A stretch of 64,000 nucleotides of DNA from Actinomycetes bacterium (GTDB lineage Bacteria; Actinomycetota; Acidimicrobiia; Acidimicrobiales; Acidimicrobiaceae). A program made the translations under genes and the position numbers. Where the stretch lies: the NCBI GenBank assembly GCA_021819725.1, contig JAKAQR010000005.1, positions 62,001 to 126,000 on the forward strand. The letters are read 5' to 3'. Shown in pieces: positions 1-8,745 of the stretch. Numbering within the stretch: position 1 is the stretch's first letter; each line of letters starts with the position of its first letter. A model generated the notes under the pieces. The model saw only the letters and a program-made list of their open reading frames with translations. It was not told the origin of the DNA and searched no databases.

Positions 1-464
1 ACCTCGGATGAGTACGCCCGCTTGCGTGTGTGATTGCCCAACCAGAAGCTGGTCCTGCGTGCTCTGGTCCAGTCCCACAACCCGGAAGAGCCCGTCCAAC
101 CATCAACCGTTCCATGGAACGTACACAAGAGACCTCACGTAGGTTTGCAGTTCAACGGACCCACACCGCATGGTCTAGGTTGTGGAGAGCTCACAACGGC
201 AGTTGCCTCCAGGTGCAACGTCTGTTGACCTGAAAAGACGTTGTTGATCCCACCTGCTCACGGTTTGCGTAGCGACCTCGAGGGTTGTAACGGTCTCGCT
301 GATGATAGACATTCTCACCCATCATAGGTAGATCACCTCACATGCATCGAATGCACCGCCAGTTGGATCGACCTCCACAGGAGCGAGGGATATTGGAAGG
401 CGCATAAGATGCCCTCCGATGTCGCATCTGGGCCGCCGGCCAAGGTCGATACAGTTCTACCCAG
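1..464. other. intergenic stretch with no recognised gene
   Basis: Short open frames of 60-70 codons exist here on the plus strand, but none has a convincing ribosome-binding site or a protein pattern I recognise. A TGCA-N5-TGCA stretch near 342-355 resembles the BoxR-type sites further right but has the wrong spacing. I see no terminator or mobile-element end. Confidence 0.5.
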
Positions 465-537
465 CGCCCCCGGTAGGACTCGAACCTACGACCGACTGCT
501 TAGAAGGCAGCTGCTCTATCCGCTGAGCTACAGGGGC
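465..537 (-). tRNA. tRNA-Arg (anticodon TCT)
   Basis: Read on the minus strand, this gives a complete cloverleaf. The acceptor strands GCCCCTG and CGGGGGC pair, the D arm has the usual TAGCTCAGCGGA, the anticodon loop CTTCTAA carries TCT, and the T arm contains GGTTCGAGTCC. The discriminator base is G and CCA is not encoded. TCT decodes AGA/AGG arginine codons. Confidence 0.95.
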
Positions 538-668
538 ACTCAGTAAAGTGTAAAGCCGCCGACGCGATCAGCGGCAATCGAGCGCCACTCCATCAACTAG
601 AGTGAAGGGAGTATTCCTCCGCACTCATCCACAGTCTTTTACTAACGCGGAGGTAGAGGGAAGCGCAC

Positions 669-1919
669 ATGCAACAACGGTCGCGGCTTCGATCGTTTCC
701 CCACAGTGTCTTTGGACTCTATACCGTGGCGGGATTCTATCGCGGTGCCCAAAACATGGCACTCACGACCCTCGCGCTGATCATCAAAGAGGATCTTGGC
801 TATGGAGCAGGAACCATCGGCGTGATCTCAGCGCTCTCCGGTATCGTCCTTGTGCTCGTCACCCTCATGATCAGTGCACGCCTCAAGCCAGCGCAACTCG
901 AACGCGCGGTATCAATCTCGCTGGTTACACTCGTTCTCGGCTTAGTCATCATCGGCGTGAGTCACTCTATCTACCTCACGGCATTCGCATCCATACTCCT
1001 CGGCATCGGCGGAGGCCTAGGAATGCCGGGGCTTGCCGGCTCAGTGCAGCTTGCCGCGGGCGAAACCTCCTCAAATCCTCAACGAATCCTCGCGATCTAC
1101 ACGCTAGTCTTGAGCATCTCACTCGCGATTGGACCGCTTCTCGAGGCTGGCCTCCTCGATGCTACCCATCAAGATGTTCGTTGGCCGTTCTTAGCCTTTG
1201 CCATACTTCCACTCCTTGCCCTCGGCATTATGCTGTCGCGACATCGAGAAGCAATCGCTGCCGCTGCTCGCGCGAGTGCTGCGGGAGGGCCGTCCATCAC
1301 ACCTGTCGCCGATACGAAGCGAGTACGACTGCTCCAGACTCCGGAGGTCGTCAAAGCCCTTCTCGCACAACTCATGTACGCCGTGCCCTTTGCAGCCCTC
1401 ACCGTCTTTGGCGCCGAGGTTGCCCGCGTGACCGATCAGGCCACTGCGGCCCAAGCCCAGCTCGCCTTTACCGTCTTCTTTATCTTCTCGCTCGGCTCCC
1501 GTGGACTTGTCGCTTGGCGATCCCCTATCTACCACAAGGGATTGGCCTATACGGCATCGGGGATCATGACCATTACCGGTCTTACCTTTATCGTTGCCGG
1601 CCACTCATTCACCCTCTTTCTGGTAGGAATGATCATCCTCGGCATCCCGCATGGTTTGATTTTCCCCCTCGCACTTTCTGCGCTGGCGAGTTCTCTACCA
1701 CCAGATCAGCTACCCCGTGCAAACTCGTTGTTGATGGGTTCCTCCAACTTCGTTGGTATCATCGCACCACTCATCCTTGGCGTCATCGCCGCCGCTACCA
1801 CCTATCGATTCATGATGGGCACAGTGCTCGCCCCGGTGATCCTGCTCTTCGCCGTCTTTGTCGGCGTCGTCGGCATCATGCGTCTCCGCCACAGCCCCGT
1901 CGCCAGATCGACGCCATAG
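669..1919 (+). CDS. MFS transporter
   Basis: This 416-residue integral membrane protein has about twelve hydrophobic segments separated by short loops. The central loop near residues 190-215 is rich in Ala, Arg and Ser, which fits the two six-helix halves of the major facilitator superfamily. The ATG is preceded by a GAGGGAA ribosome-binding site about 7 bases upstream. The substrate cannot be read from the sequence. Its position directly ahead of boxR and the benzoate operon, on the same strand, makes an aromatic-acid or efflux role possible, but it lacks the signatures I would need to call a benzoate permease such as BenK. Confidence 0.8.
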   Translation: MQQRSRLRSFPHSVFGLYTVAGFYRGAQNMALTTLALIIKEDLGYGAGTIGVISALSGIVLVLVTLMISARLKPAQLERAVSISLVTLVLGLVIIGVSHSIYLTAFASILLGIGGGLGMPGLAGSVQLAAGETSSNPQRILAIYTLVLSISLAIGPLLEAGLLDATHQDVRWPFLAFAILPLLALGIMLSRHREAIAAAARASAAGGPSITPVADTKRVRLLQTPEVVKALLAQLMYAVPFAALTVFGAEVARVTDQATAAQAQLAFTVFFIFSLGSRGLVAWRSPIYHKGLAYTASGIMTITGLTFIVAGHSFTLFLVGMIILGIPHGLIFPLALSALASSLPPDQLPRANSLLMGSSNFVGIIAPLILGVIAAATTYRFMMGTVLAPVILLFAVFVGVVGIMRLRHSPVARSTP

Positions 1920-2106
1920 GGCTCCAACGTTGCAACCACCGCTCACACCGCCTGACGTCCTTCGCCAATCCATCCAAGGCAACCGAACTCACGCATGCTG
2001 ACTAACATCTTCCGTCAACCTGCAGCCAAAGCCGCTAAAGTAGACGCGTGCACCAGTTTGTCCCCTTGCGCATCGTGACACACCTAAGCGGTCGTTGGTG
2101 ACGTAG

Positions 2107-2982
2107 GTGGACCTTTCCCATCCCCAAGGCTCTGAGTACGAACGGATCGTTGCCCAGCTGGCTCACACGCTGCGCCAGGAGCGCAGCCTGCGAGGGCTCT
2201 CTCGGTCCGATCTCGCACGCCGAGCCCAGCTCTCGGAACGCTATCTGGCCCAGGTCGAGACTGGTCGTGCAAACCCGTCACTGACGGTGCTTACCCGACT
2301 GGCCCAAGCCCTCGACCTGGGCCTCATCGAGTTGATCGATGTCGCCGCACTCGCCACACCAACCCAGGCGGAATCGCTTATCGAACAACTCAAACGACGG
2401 GTCGTTTCCGAGCGACACGGGATCGCTCTGATCGGGTTGCGCGGAGCGGGGAAGACAACTCTCGGTCACTTACTAGCCGCCCAACTCGGCTGGCCTTTCT
2501 ATCGCCTAACGGAGCTGATCACCGAACGAACCCAGATGCCCCTCGATGAGCTCTTCTCTCTCGGGGGTGATGCCGCTTTTCGCAGACTTGAACTCGAGAC
2601 CCTGCAACAACTCGTCGAGGATGGCGAGAGTCAAATCATCATAGAGATTGGTGGCGGACTGGTCACGAATCAACCGGCCTACCAGCTACTTCGTCGTCAT
2701 TGGACCACCGTTTGGCTCTCGACAACGCCAGAGGAACACATGCAACGAGTCATTGCCCAGGGCGACCTACGGCCGATGCACGGCTCCGATCGAGCCATGG
2801 AAGAGCTCAGGACTATTCTGTACGAACGAACCCCTTTCTATCAAGCAGCCGAGCTCCATCTATCCACTTCGCATCGGAGTGTCGAAACCTCCCTCACGGA
2901 ACTCGAAGGGCTCATTGCGAAGTATCTCGGCGTTGGCGACCGCGCCAAAGAAGACAAATCCCCGCATGGGGGAGATGGCTAG
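2107..2982 (+). CDS. boxR: BoxR/BzdR-type transcriptional repressor of benzoyl-CoA metabolism
   Basis: The 291-residue protein joins an N-terminal XRE-type helix-turn-helix (about residues 14-75) to a C-terminal shikimate-kinase-like domain with an intact P-loop, GLRGAGKTTLG, at 110-120. This two-domain architecture is characteristic of BzdR/BoxR, where the kinase-like domain binds benzoyl-CoA and releases the repressor. The GTG start lies directly after an in-frame TAG, so it cannot begin earlier. The gene sits immediately upstream of bclA-boxCBA on the same strand. The operon promoter carries TGCA direct repeats spaced by six bases, the known recognition pattern of this family. Specificity for the adjacent operon is inferred from this match. 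Confidence 0.9.
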   Translation: MDLSHPQGSEYERIVAQLAHTLRQERSLRGLSRSDLARRAQLSERYLAQVETGRANPSLTVLTRLAQALDLGLIELIDVAALATPTQAESLIEQLKRRVVSERHGIALIGLRGAGKTTLGHLLAAQLGWPFYRLTELITERTQMPLDELFSLGGDAAFRRLELETLQQLVEDGESQIIIEIGGGLVTNQPAYQLLRRHWTTVWLSTTPEEHMQRVIAQGDLRPMHGSDRAMEELRTILYERTPFYQAAELHLSTSHRSVETSLTELEGLIAKYLGVGDRAKEDKSPHGGDG

Positions 2983-3067
2983 CCATCCCGCAGCAGTCGC
3001 CAATGCGACCTGCGCGATCGATGGGTGGCCGCGCGGTCATTGGCCGCACATCATTGACCACACGTTA

Positions 3068-3095
3068 TTGACCACACAGCCGAAGGCTGCATAAT
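3068..3095 (+). promoter_or_regulatory. putative sigma-70-like promoter of the benzoate operon
   Basis: TTGACC (3068-3073) and CATAAT (3090-3095) are separated by 16 bases; each differs from the consensus hexamer at one position. The -10 element overlaps the first BoxR-type operator, the expected layout for repression. Transcription would start near 3102, giving a leader of about 140 bases before bclA. No start site has been mapped here. Confidence 0.55.
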
Positions 3096-3101
3096 AATGC
3101 A
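3088..3101 (+). promoter_or_regulatory. BoxR-type operator 1 (TGCA-N6-TGCA)
   Basis: The sequence is TGCA TAATAA TGCA, an exact direct repeat with six-base spacing. It overlaps the putative -10 element of the bclA operon. BzdR operators in Azoarcus are known to consist of TGCA direct repeats. Confidence 0.7.
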
Positions 3102-3130
3102 TGATCCTGTGGGACTCTCCCCGCGTGTTT

Positions 3131-3144
3131 TGCAGTATAGTGCA
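3131..3144 (+). promoter_or_regulatory. BoxR-type operator 2 (TGCA-N6-TGCA)
   Basis: The sequence is TGCA GTATAG TGCA, a second exact match. It lies 43 bases after operator 1, close to four helical turns, so two bound repressors would sit on about the same face of the DNA. It falls downstream of the predicted start of transcription. Confidence 0.7.
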
Positions 3145-3242
3145 AGTGTGCCGATGCGCCTAAAAAGGTGCCTGTGTGGCATGCCGACCGAGAACGAGTC
3201 ATCGACGACCGGTGCGGGCGTGCCCATGAAGGGGGAGTGATG

Positions 3243-4820
3243 ATGCAGGTCCAACAACAAGAGACGATGGCGATCGAAGAGTGGCTAGCCAACCTGCCAA
3301 AGAGCTACAACATTGCAGAGAGTCTGCTCACGACCGCTCGATCACAACCGCTTGGTCGCACAGCGGTCACGGATGCGGACGGTACCTACTCCTATCGAGA
3401 GGTTGAAGACCTCGTGCTCCGTTCTGCCACCGCATTGATGGAGCTCGGCCTTGAGCCTGAGGATCGACTTCTTTTAGTCATCGGCGATACCATTCTCTTC
3501 CCTGCTCTCTTCCTCGGGGCCATCCGAGCTGGCATCGTTCCCATCCCTCTCAACCCGCTCCTGGCCGAAGAGGACTTTCGCTACATCATCGAAGACTCTA
3601 GAGTCAAAGCCATCGTCACCCACGCCCAAGGTGTGGAAAAGATCGAACGGGCGGCGGCTGGGTGTCGACGCGTCAAGTGGATCGAGCGTGACAACGGACT
3701 GCGCGGACCGGGGATCGGAGCCCGCATCCTAGCGGCTTCGCCGTATCAGCAACCTATCGCCACCGTCGCCGACGAGGTCGCCTTCTGGCTGTACTCATCA
3801 GGATCGACTGGACGCCCAAAAGGGGTTCGGCATCTCCACCGCAATGTGGCCGTCACCATCAACTGTTTCGCCCAGCAAGTACTCGGCCTGACCCCTACCG
3901 ACACGGTCTTCTCTGCGGCCAAGCTCTTTTTTGCCTATGGCCTTGGCAACGGACTGACCTTTCCCTTCGGCGTTGGAGCAAGCGTCGCCTACCTCAACGA
4001 ACGGCCAACCCCGGACTCCGTGATCGATCTCCTGCAGGCGAGCCACGCGTCGGTCTTCTGCGGCGTGCCGACACTCTTTGCCTCCTTACTCGCAAGCCCT
4101 CGCGCACGAGAACTTGCCGATGTTGGGCTTCGGATCTGCACCTCAGCTGGTGAAGCGTTACCTCCCGAGATCGGGCGCCGCTTCGAAGAACTCACCGGTG
4201 CGGCTATTATCGACGGTCTCGGGTCGACCGAGATGCTCCATATCTTTCTGGCCAACCGTCCCGGCAGTATCCGTTATGGTTCCAGCGGCGTTCCTGTTCC
4301 CGGGTATGACGCTCGCCTCATCGACGACGAAGGGCTAGAGATCGCCACCTCAGGGACGATCGGCGAGCTGGTGGTGCGGGGTTACTCCGCCGCTGATGGC
4401 TACTGGAATCAGCGTGACAAGTCTCTCGCCACCTTCCGAGGGCATTGGACCCATACCGGCGACAAGTACCTCCGCGATGACGATGGTTACTATTACTATG
4501 CTGGTCGATCCGATGACATGATGAAGGTCAGTGGCAACTGGGTCTCGCCCTTTGAGGTTGAGTCAGCATTGATCGCCCATCCAAGCGTTCTTGAGGCCGC
4601 TGTTGTCCCTTGGAGAGATGTCGATGATCTGATCAAACCGAAGGCCTACGTCGTTGTCCGTTCGGATGCCGAGCCAACGGATACGCTCGTCTCCGACCTC
4701 CAAGGCTTTGTCAAGCAGCAACTCGCCCCGTGGAAGTACCCTCGATGGATCGAATTCGTGGAAGAACTCCCCAAAACTGCTACCGGTAAGATCCAACGGT
4801 TCAAACTCCGCGAGTCATGA
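3243..4820 (+). CDS. bclA: benzoate-CoA ligase
   Basis: This enzyme activates benzoate to benzoyl-CoA with ATP and CoA, the entry step of the pathway. The 525-residue protein has ANL-superfamily motifs: the P-loop YSSGSTGRPKG at about 184-194, the hinge region with YYYYAGRSDDMMKVSG, and the C-terminal catalytic Lys in TGKIQRFKL. Two adjacent ATG codons are available. The second (3243) is preferred because GGAG ends five bases before it; the frame is open further upstream but has no better signal. It is the first gene of an operon with the hydrolase, boxC, boxB and boxA, behind a BoxR-type promoter. A related aryl-CoA ligase is possible, but the context fixes benzoate as the likely substrate. 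Confidence 0.93.
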   Translation: MQVQQQETMAIEEWLANLPKSYNIAESLLTTARSQPLGRTAVTDADGTYSYREVEDLVLRSATALMELGLEPEDRLLLVIGDTILFPALFLGAIRAGIVPIPLNPLLAEEDFRYIIEDSRVKAIVTHAQGVEKIERAAAGCRRVKWIERDNGLRGPGIGARILAASPYQQPIATVADEVAFWLYSSGSTGRPKGVRHLHRNVAVTINCFAQQVLGLTPTDTVFSAAKLFFAYGLGNGLTFPFGVGASVAYLNERPTPDSVIDLLQASHASVFCGVPTLFASLLASPRARELADVGLRICTSAGEALPPEIGRRFEELTGAAIIDGLGSTEMLHIFLANRPGSIRYGSSGVPVPGYDARLIDDEGLEIATSGTIGELVVRGYSAADGYWNQRDKSLATFRGHWTHTGDKYLRDDDGYYYYAGRSDDMMKVSGNWVSPFEVESALIAHPSVLEAAVVPWRDVDDLIKPKAYVVVRSDAEPTDTLVSDLQGFVKQQLAPWKYPRWIEFVEELPKTATGKIQRFKLRES

Positions 4821-5635
4821 GGACGACGTCAACGATCCAGCATCTAGCCAGCACCCTTGAGGTGGCACACTGGTCACCCAGCCTCGAGTCCCGTGATGGT
4901 CCAACTATCTTCCTGCTTCACGAGGGTCTCGGGTGTGTGGAGATGTGGAAGGACTTCCCCCAGCGACTGGCAGACCGACTTCGGCTGCCCGTCATCGCCT
5001 ACTCCAGGGCGGGTTACGGGGGTTCGAGCACCATCGATCTCCCTCGATCGCTTGACTATATGCAACGCGAGGCGGATGACGTGCTACCCGATCTCCTCCA
5101 AGCGCTCTGTGACGGGCCAAGGGTACTCCTCGGGCACTCCGATGGTGCATCGATCGCCTTGGCCTATGCGGGTGCCCACCACGATCCGCTACTCACCAGT
5201 GTTGTCGCGATCGCACCACATGTGGTGGTTGAAGCGATCGCCACCGCAGCGATCCAGGGGGCGAAGGAGCAGTTTACTGCCGGTACCCTTGCCTCAAAGC
5301 TTGCACGGTATCATCGCGCAAATCTCACGAGTGCCTTCTGGGGTTGGAACGACGCTTGGCTGGACCCGGACTTTCGTACCTTTTCGATCCTTGATCGACT
5401 GGACACCATCGCGGTGCCCGTTCTCGCCCTGCAGGGAACCGAGGACGAATATGGGACGAGCATGCAACTGGAACTCATCGCGTCAAGCGTCGCCGAGACG
5501 ACCCTCATCCTCATCCAAGAGGCCAAACACTCCCCTCATCTCACCCACACCGACCGGGTCTTGGATGCAATCGAACGCTTCCTCGACCAACGGGGCATCC
5601 TCGTCCCCAAGGTCACCGGGTCGCCACCACGATAA
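4817..5635 (+). CDS. alpha/beta hydrolase of the box operon
   Basis: This 272-residue protein has an alpha/beta-hydrolase fold. LLHEGLG forms the oxyanion strand-turn, GHSDGAS is the nucleophile elbow with the catalytic Ser, an acidic residue follows in GTEDEYG, and the catalytic His is probably in KHSPHLTH near the C terminus. It starts inside the end of bclA (ATGA overlap), so translation is coupled. Box clusters in other bacteria often carry such a hydrolase. Proposed roles are opening of a lactone by-product or hydrolysis of a CoA thioester, and the sequence does not choose between them. The Glu after LLH, where many relatives have Gly, is unusual. Confidence 0.8.
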   Translation: MRTTSTIQHLASTLEVAHWSPSLESRDGPTIFLLHEGLGCVEMWKDFPQRLADRLRLPVIAYSRAGYGGSSTIDLPRSLDYMQREADDVLPDLLQALCDGPRVLLGHSDGASIALAYAGAHHDPLLTSVVAIAPHVVVEAIATAAIQGAKEQFTAGTLASKLARYHRANLTSAFWGWNDAWLDPDFRTFSILDRLDTIAVPVLALQGTEDEYGTSMQLELIASSVAETTLILIQEAKHSPHLTHTDRVLDAIERFLDQRGILVPKVTGSPPR

Positions 5636-5672
5636 TGCATTATATTGCCGTCTTTCTAGTTGGAAATATAAC
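5636..5672 (+). promoter_or_regulatory. possible internal BoxR-controlled promoter before boxC
   Basis: TGCA TTATAT TGCC (5636-5649) is a BoxR-type site with one mismatch, and its left part lies in the palindrome TAATGCATTA. A possible promoter, TTGCCG (5645-5650) and TATAAC (5667-5672) with 16-base spacing, overlaps it. The stretch fills the only sizeable gap (60 bases) within the operon and ends before a strong AGGAGG ribosome-binding site. Confidence 0.45.
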
Positions 5673-5695
5673 TATACTGCATCATAGGAGGAACG

Positions 5696-7303
5696 ATGAT
5701 TGACCTACGCACGAACCCTGATCGTTATCACCACTGGACACTCAAACTCGGCGACCAGAGCGCAGAGCTCATCCTTGATGTCGATGAGCACAAGACGATC
5801 GGCACCGGCTACCAGCTGAAAATGAACTCGTACGATTTGGGAGTTGATATCGAGCTCGCCGACGCCCTGGAGCGACTGCGGCTCACCTACCCCCAGATCA
5901 CCACGGTGCTGGTCCGCTCAGGGAAGGACCGCGTCTTCTGTGCAGGAGCCAACATCGGCATGTTGGCTGGGGCTACCCATCAGCACAAAGTCAACTTCTG
6001 TAAGTTCACCAACGAAACGCGGCTTTTTATGGAAGGGGCTCCTGCGCACTTCATCGCAGTAGTCGAAGGCACCGCAGCTGGAGGTGGCTATGAACTGGCA
6101 CTGAGCTGTGACACGATCGTACTCGTCGATGACGGATCGGCGTCTGTCTCACTCCCAGAGGTTGCGCTGCTCGCAGTGCTTCCCGGGACGGGAGGGTTGA
6201 CGCGGTTGACTGACAAACGCAATCTACGTCGTGATCGGGCCGATTACTTCTGCACCCTTGAAGAGGGTATCAGTGGCCAACGAGCTCTCGATTGGCAGCT
6301 GGTCGACCATTTGGTGCCCCGTTCGGGCCTCGATCGACTCCTCGACAAACTTGTGACCTCCCACGAACGTATCGACCCACCACCTGGACCCGGCATCGCT
6401 TTAAACGACATCGATCGCGAGCTCACCGACGATACAATCAGGTATCGTCACCTCCAAGCTGACATCGACCGGAACAACGGCGTCGTGACTATCGAGATCC
6501 TCGGCCCAACGGAGCTTCCGGCCTCCTCCGCCGAGCTCCTCGGCCAAGGCGATGCCTCATGGTTGATCGCAGCGGCACGAGAGCTCAACGACCTACTCTG
6601 CCACTTACGCTTCAACGAGGCAACAGTTGGAACACTGCTCATCAAGAGCCACGGAGATCTCGCTCTCGCCCAGCGCTACTCCGAGCTCCTTCTGCAGTGG
6701 CGCGGCGAGTGGATCGTCGACGAGGGTCTCGCCCTCTGGCAGCGGACCCTTGCTCGCCTCGACCTGACCTCTCGATCCATCATGTCTTCGATTGACGATG
6801 CCAGCTGCTTTGCGGGACCCTTGGCGGAACTCATCTTTGCTTCAGATCGCTCGTACTTCCTCGATAATGGGGAGCCCGGACTCGTTCTGAATCGCCTCAA
6901 CTTCGAGGCCTTCCCAATGATGAATGGACTTTCACGACTCGCTACCCGCTTCTGGGGTCACCCGGAACAACTTGGCGCGCTGGAGTCACTCATCAACCAA
7001 CCGCTCGATGCCATCGCCGCTCAAGACAAGGGTCTGGTCACCTTCACACCAGATACATACGATTGGGAGGATGAGCTACGCCTCGCCCTTGACGGGCGCA
7101 ACGCCTTCTCACCGGATGCGCTCACTGCCATGGAGGCGAACCTGCGTTTTGCCGGCCCGGAAAGCATGGCGACCAAAATCTTCGGACGTCTCAGCGCATG
7201 GCAAAACTGGGTCTTCAATCGTCCGAATGCCGTTGGCCCTGAAGGAGCGCTGCAACGGTATGGGACCGGGCTCACCACTAACTTCCAACGAGAAAGGATC
7301 TAA
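5696..7303 (+). CDS. boxC: benzoyl-CoA-dihydrodiol lyase (ring cleavage)
   Basis: BoxC cleaves 2,3-epoxybenzoyl-CoA hydrolytically to 3,4-dehydroadipyl-CoA semialdehyde and formate. The 535-residue protein, close to the usual 540-560, belongs to the crotonase superfamily. The N-terminal half contains the conserved stretch around SGKDRVFCAGANIGML and the downstream oxyanion-hole region GTAAGGGYELALSCD. AGGAGG stands six bases before the ATG, so the start is secure. boxB follows after two bases. No truncation or unusual residue is apparent. Confidence 0.93.
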   Translation: MIDLRTNPDRYHHWTLKLGDQSAELILDVDEHKTIGTGYQLKMNSYDLGVDIELADALERLRLTYPQITTVLVRSGKDRVFCAGANIGMLAGATHQHKVNFCKFTNETRLFMEGAPAHFIAVVEGTAAGGGYELALSCDTIVLVDDGSASVSLPEVALLAVLPGTGGLTRLTDKRNLRRDRADYFCTLEEGISGQRALDWQLVDHLVPRSGLDRLLDKLVTSHERIDPPPGPGIALNDIDRELTDDTIRYRHLQADIDRNNGVVTIEILGPTELPASSAELLGQGDASWLIAAARELNDLLCHLRFNEATVGTLLIKSHGDLALAQRYSELLLQWRGEWIVDEGLALWQRTLARLDLTSRSIMSSIDDASCFAGPLAELIFASDRSYFLDNGEPGLVLNRLNFEAFPMMNGLSRLATRFWGHPEQLGALESLINQPLDAIAAQDKGLVTFTPDTYDWEDELRLALDGRNAFSPDALTAMEANLRFAGPESMATKIFGRLSAWQNWVFNRPNAVGPEGALQRYGTGLTTNFQRERI

Positions 7304-7305
7304 CC

Positions 7306-8745
7306 ATGGAACTCATCGACTACGACTCACAAATCCCCAACAACGTCGCGCTGGCAAGCGACGAGCGTCTCAAGCGAGCCCTCGAACAGTGGCACCCTGG
7401 CTACCTGAACTGGTGGAACCAGATGGGACCTAGCGGATTCGCAGAATCAGAGGTATACCTGCGCACCGCTACCGGGGTCGACCCGAAAGGTTGGGCACAG
7501 TTCCATTACGTCAAGATGCCAGAGTATCGCTGGGGCATCTTCTTGGCCCCTGGTGATCCCGATCGGAGAATCGGCTTCGGCGAACATATCGGCGAGCCGG
7601 TGTGGCAGGAGGTTCCTGGCGAGTATCGAGCCATGCTGCGTCGCCTCCTCGTGGTGCAGGGCGACACTGAACCCGCCAGCGTCGAGCAACAACGTCACCT
7701 GGGAGCCACTGCACCCTCCCTCTACGATCTCCGCAATCTCTTCCAGGTCAACGTCGAGGAGGGTCGCCATCTCTGGGCAATGGTCTACCTGCTTCAGCGG
7801 TATTTTGGCCGCGACGGTAGGGAGGAGGCTGAGGCATTGCTGCATCGTCGCTCGGGAGACGAGGACCGTCCACGAATGCTCGGAGCCTTCAATGAGGATA
7901 CCCCCGATTGGCTCTCCTTCTTCATGTTCACCTTCTTCACTGACCGGGACGGCAAGTATCAACTCGAGGCTCTTGCCCAATCAGGCTTCGATCCCCTGGC
8001 ACGAACCACTCGCTTCATGTTGACCGAAGAGGCTCATCACATGTTCGTCGGGGAGAGTGGCATCGGCCGCGTGATCGATGCAACCCTGACAACCATGAAG
8101 GCCGCGGGTATCGAAGACCCCTACGATGTCGACCGAATCCGCACCCTTGGCGTCATCGACCTGCCGACCCTGCAACGCTATCTCAACTTTCACTTCTCGG
8201 TGAGCCTCGATCTCTTTGGTGCAGAAGGCTCCTCAAATGCAGCAAATGCCTTTGCCTCAGGACTGAAGGGCCGATTCAATGAGCATAAGATCACCGATGA
8301 CCACCAGCTCGTCAGCGCGACCTATCCGGTACTACGACTCCAAGGTGGGGCGATCATTGCCCGCGACGAACCAGCGCTGACCGTCTTGAATGCACGCCTA
8401 CGCGATGATTACGCCAACGACTGCGCCAACGGTGTCAAGCGTTGGAACAAGGCCATTGAGAAGTCAGGCATCCAATTTCAACTCACCCTACCCCATCTCG
8501 GATTTCATCGCCGTGTCGGAGAGTTTCAGTCCCAACCGATCGATCCGGCGGGCAACGTGGTAACGGACCATACCTTCGAGCAGGTGACCCTGTCACACCT
8601 GCCAAACGCCACCGATCGCGCCTTTATCAACTCCTTGATGCAGCCCGTCTATGAGCCAGGCAACTATGCGCGTTGGATCGCTCCACCAAAGGTTGCCATC
8701 GACAACAAGCCGGGGGATTTCGAGTTCGTCCGCCTCCACGCATGA
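7306..8745 (+). CDS. boxB: benzoyl-CoA 2,3-epoxidase, oxygenase subunit BoxB
   Basis: BoxB is the diiron component that inserts oxygen into benzoyl-CoA, reduced by BoxA. The 479-residue protein, usually about 475, preserves the ligand set described for Azoarcus evansii BoxB with a uniform +2 offset: Glu122 in GDTEPAS, Glu152 and His155 in EEGRHLW, Asp213 in FFTDRDG, and Glu242 and His245 in EEAHHMF. The start has AGAAAGGA upstream. The stop overlaps the boxA start by 4 bases, consistent with a fixed subunit ratio. Confidence 0.95.
   Translation: MELIDYDSQIPNNVALASDERLKRALEQWHPGYLNWWNQMGPSGFAESEVYLRTATGVDPKGWAQFHYVKMPEYRWGIFLAPGDPDRRIGFGEHIGEPVWQEVPGEYRAMLRRLLVVQGDTEPASVEQQRHLGATAPSLYDLRNLFQVNVEEGRHLWAMVYLLQRYFGRDGREEAEALLHRRSGDEDRPRMLGAFNEDTPDWLSFFMFTFFTDRDGKYQLEALAQSGFDPLARTTRFMLTEEAHHMFVGESGIGRVIDATLTTMKAAGIEDPYDVDRIRTLGVIDLPTLQRYLNFHFSVSLDLFGAEGSSNAANAFASGLKGRFNEHKITDDHQLVSATYPVLRLQGGAIIARDEPALTVLNARLRDDYANDCANGVKRWNKAIEKSGIQFQLTLPHLGFHRRVGEFQSQPIDPAGNVVTDHTFEQVTLSHLPNATDRAFINSLMQPVYEPGNYARWIAPPKVAIDNKPGDFEFVRLHA

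Noticed and set aside
342..355. TGCA-N5-TGCA, like a BoxR operator
   Set aside because: Spacing is five rather than six bases and no related gene or promoter adjoins it.
602..2005. A 467-codon open frame covering the MFS gene in another frame
   Set aside because: It is rich in Arg, His and Ser with no fold pattern, while the overlapping frame is a clear twelve-helix transporter with a ribosome-binding site.
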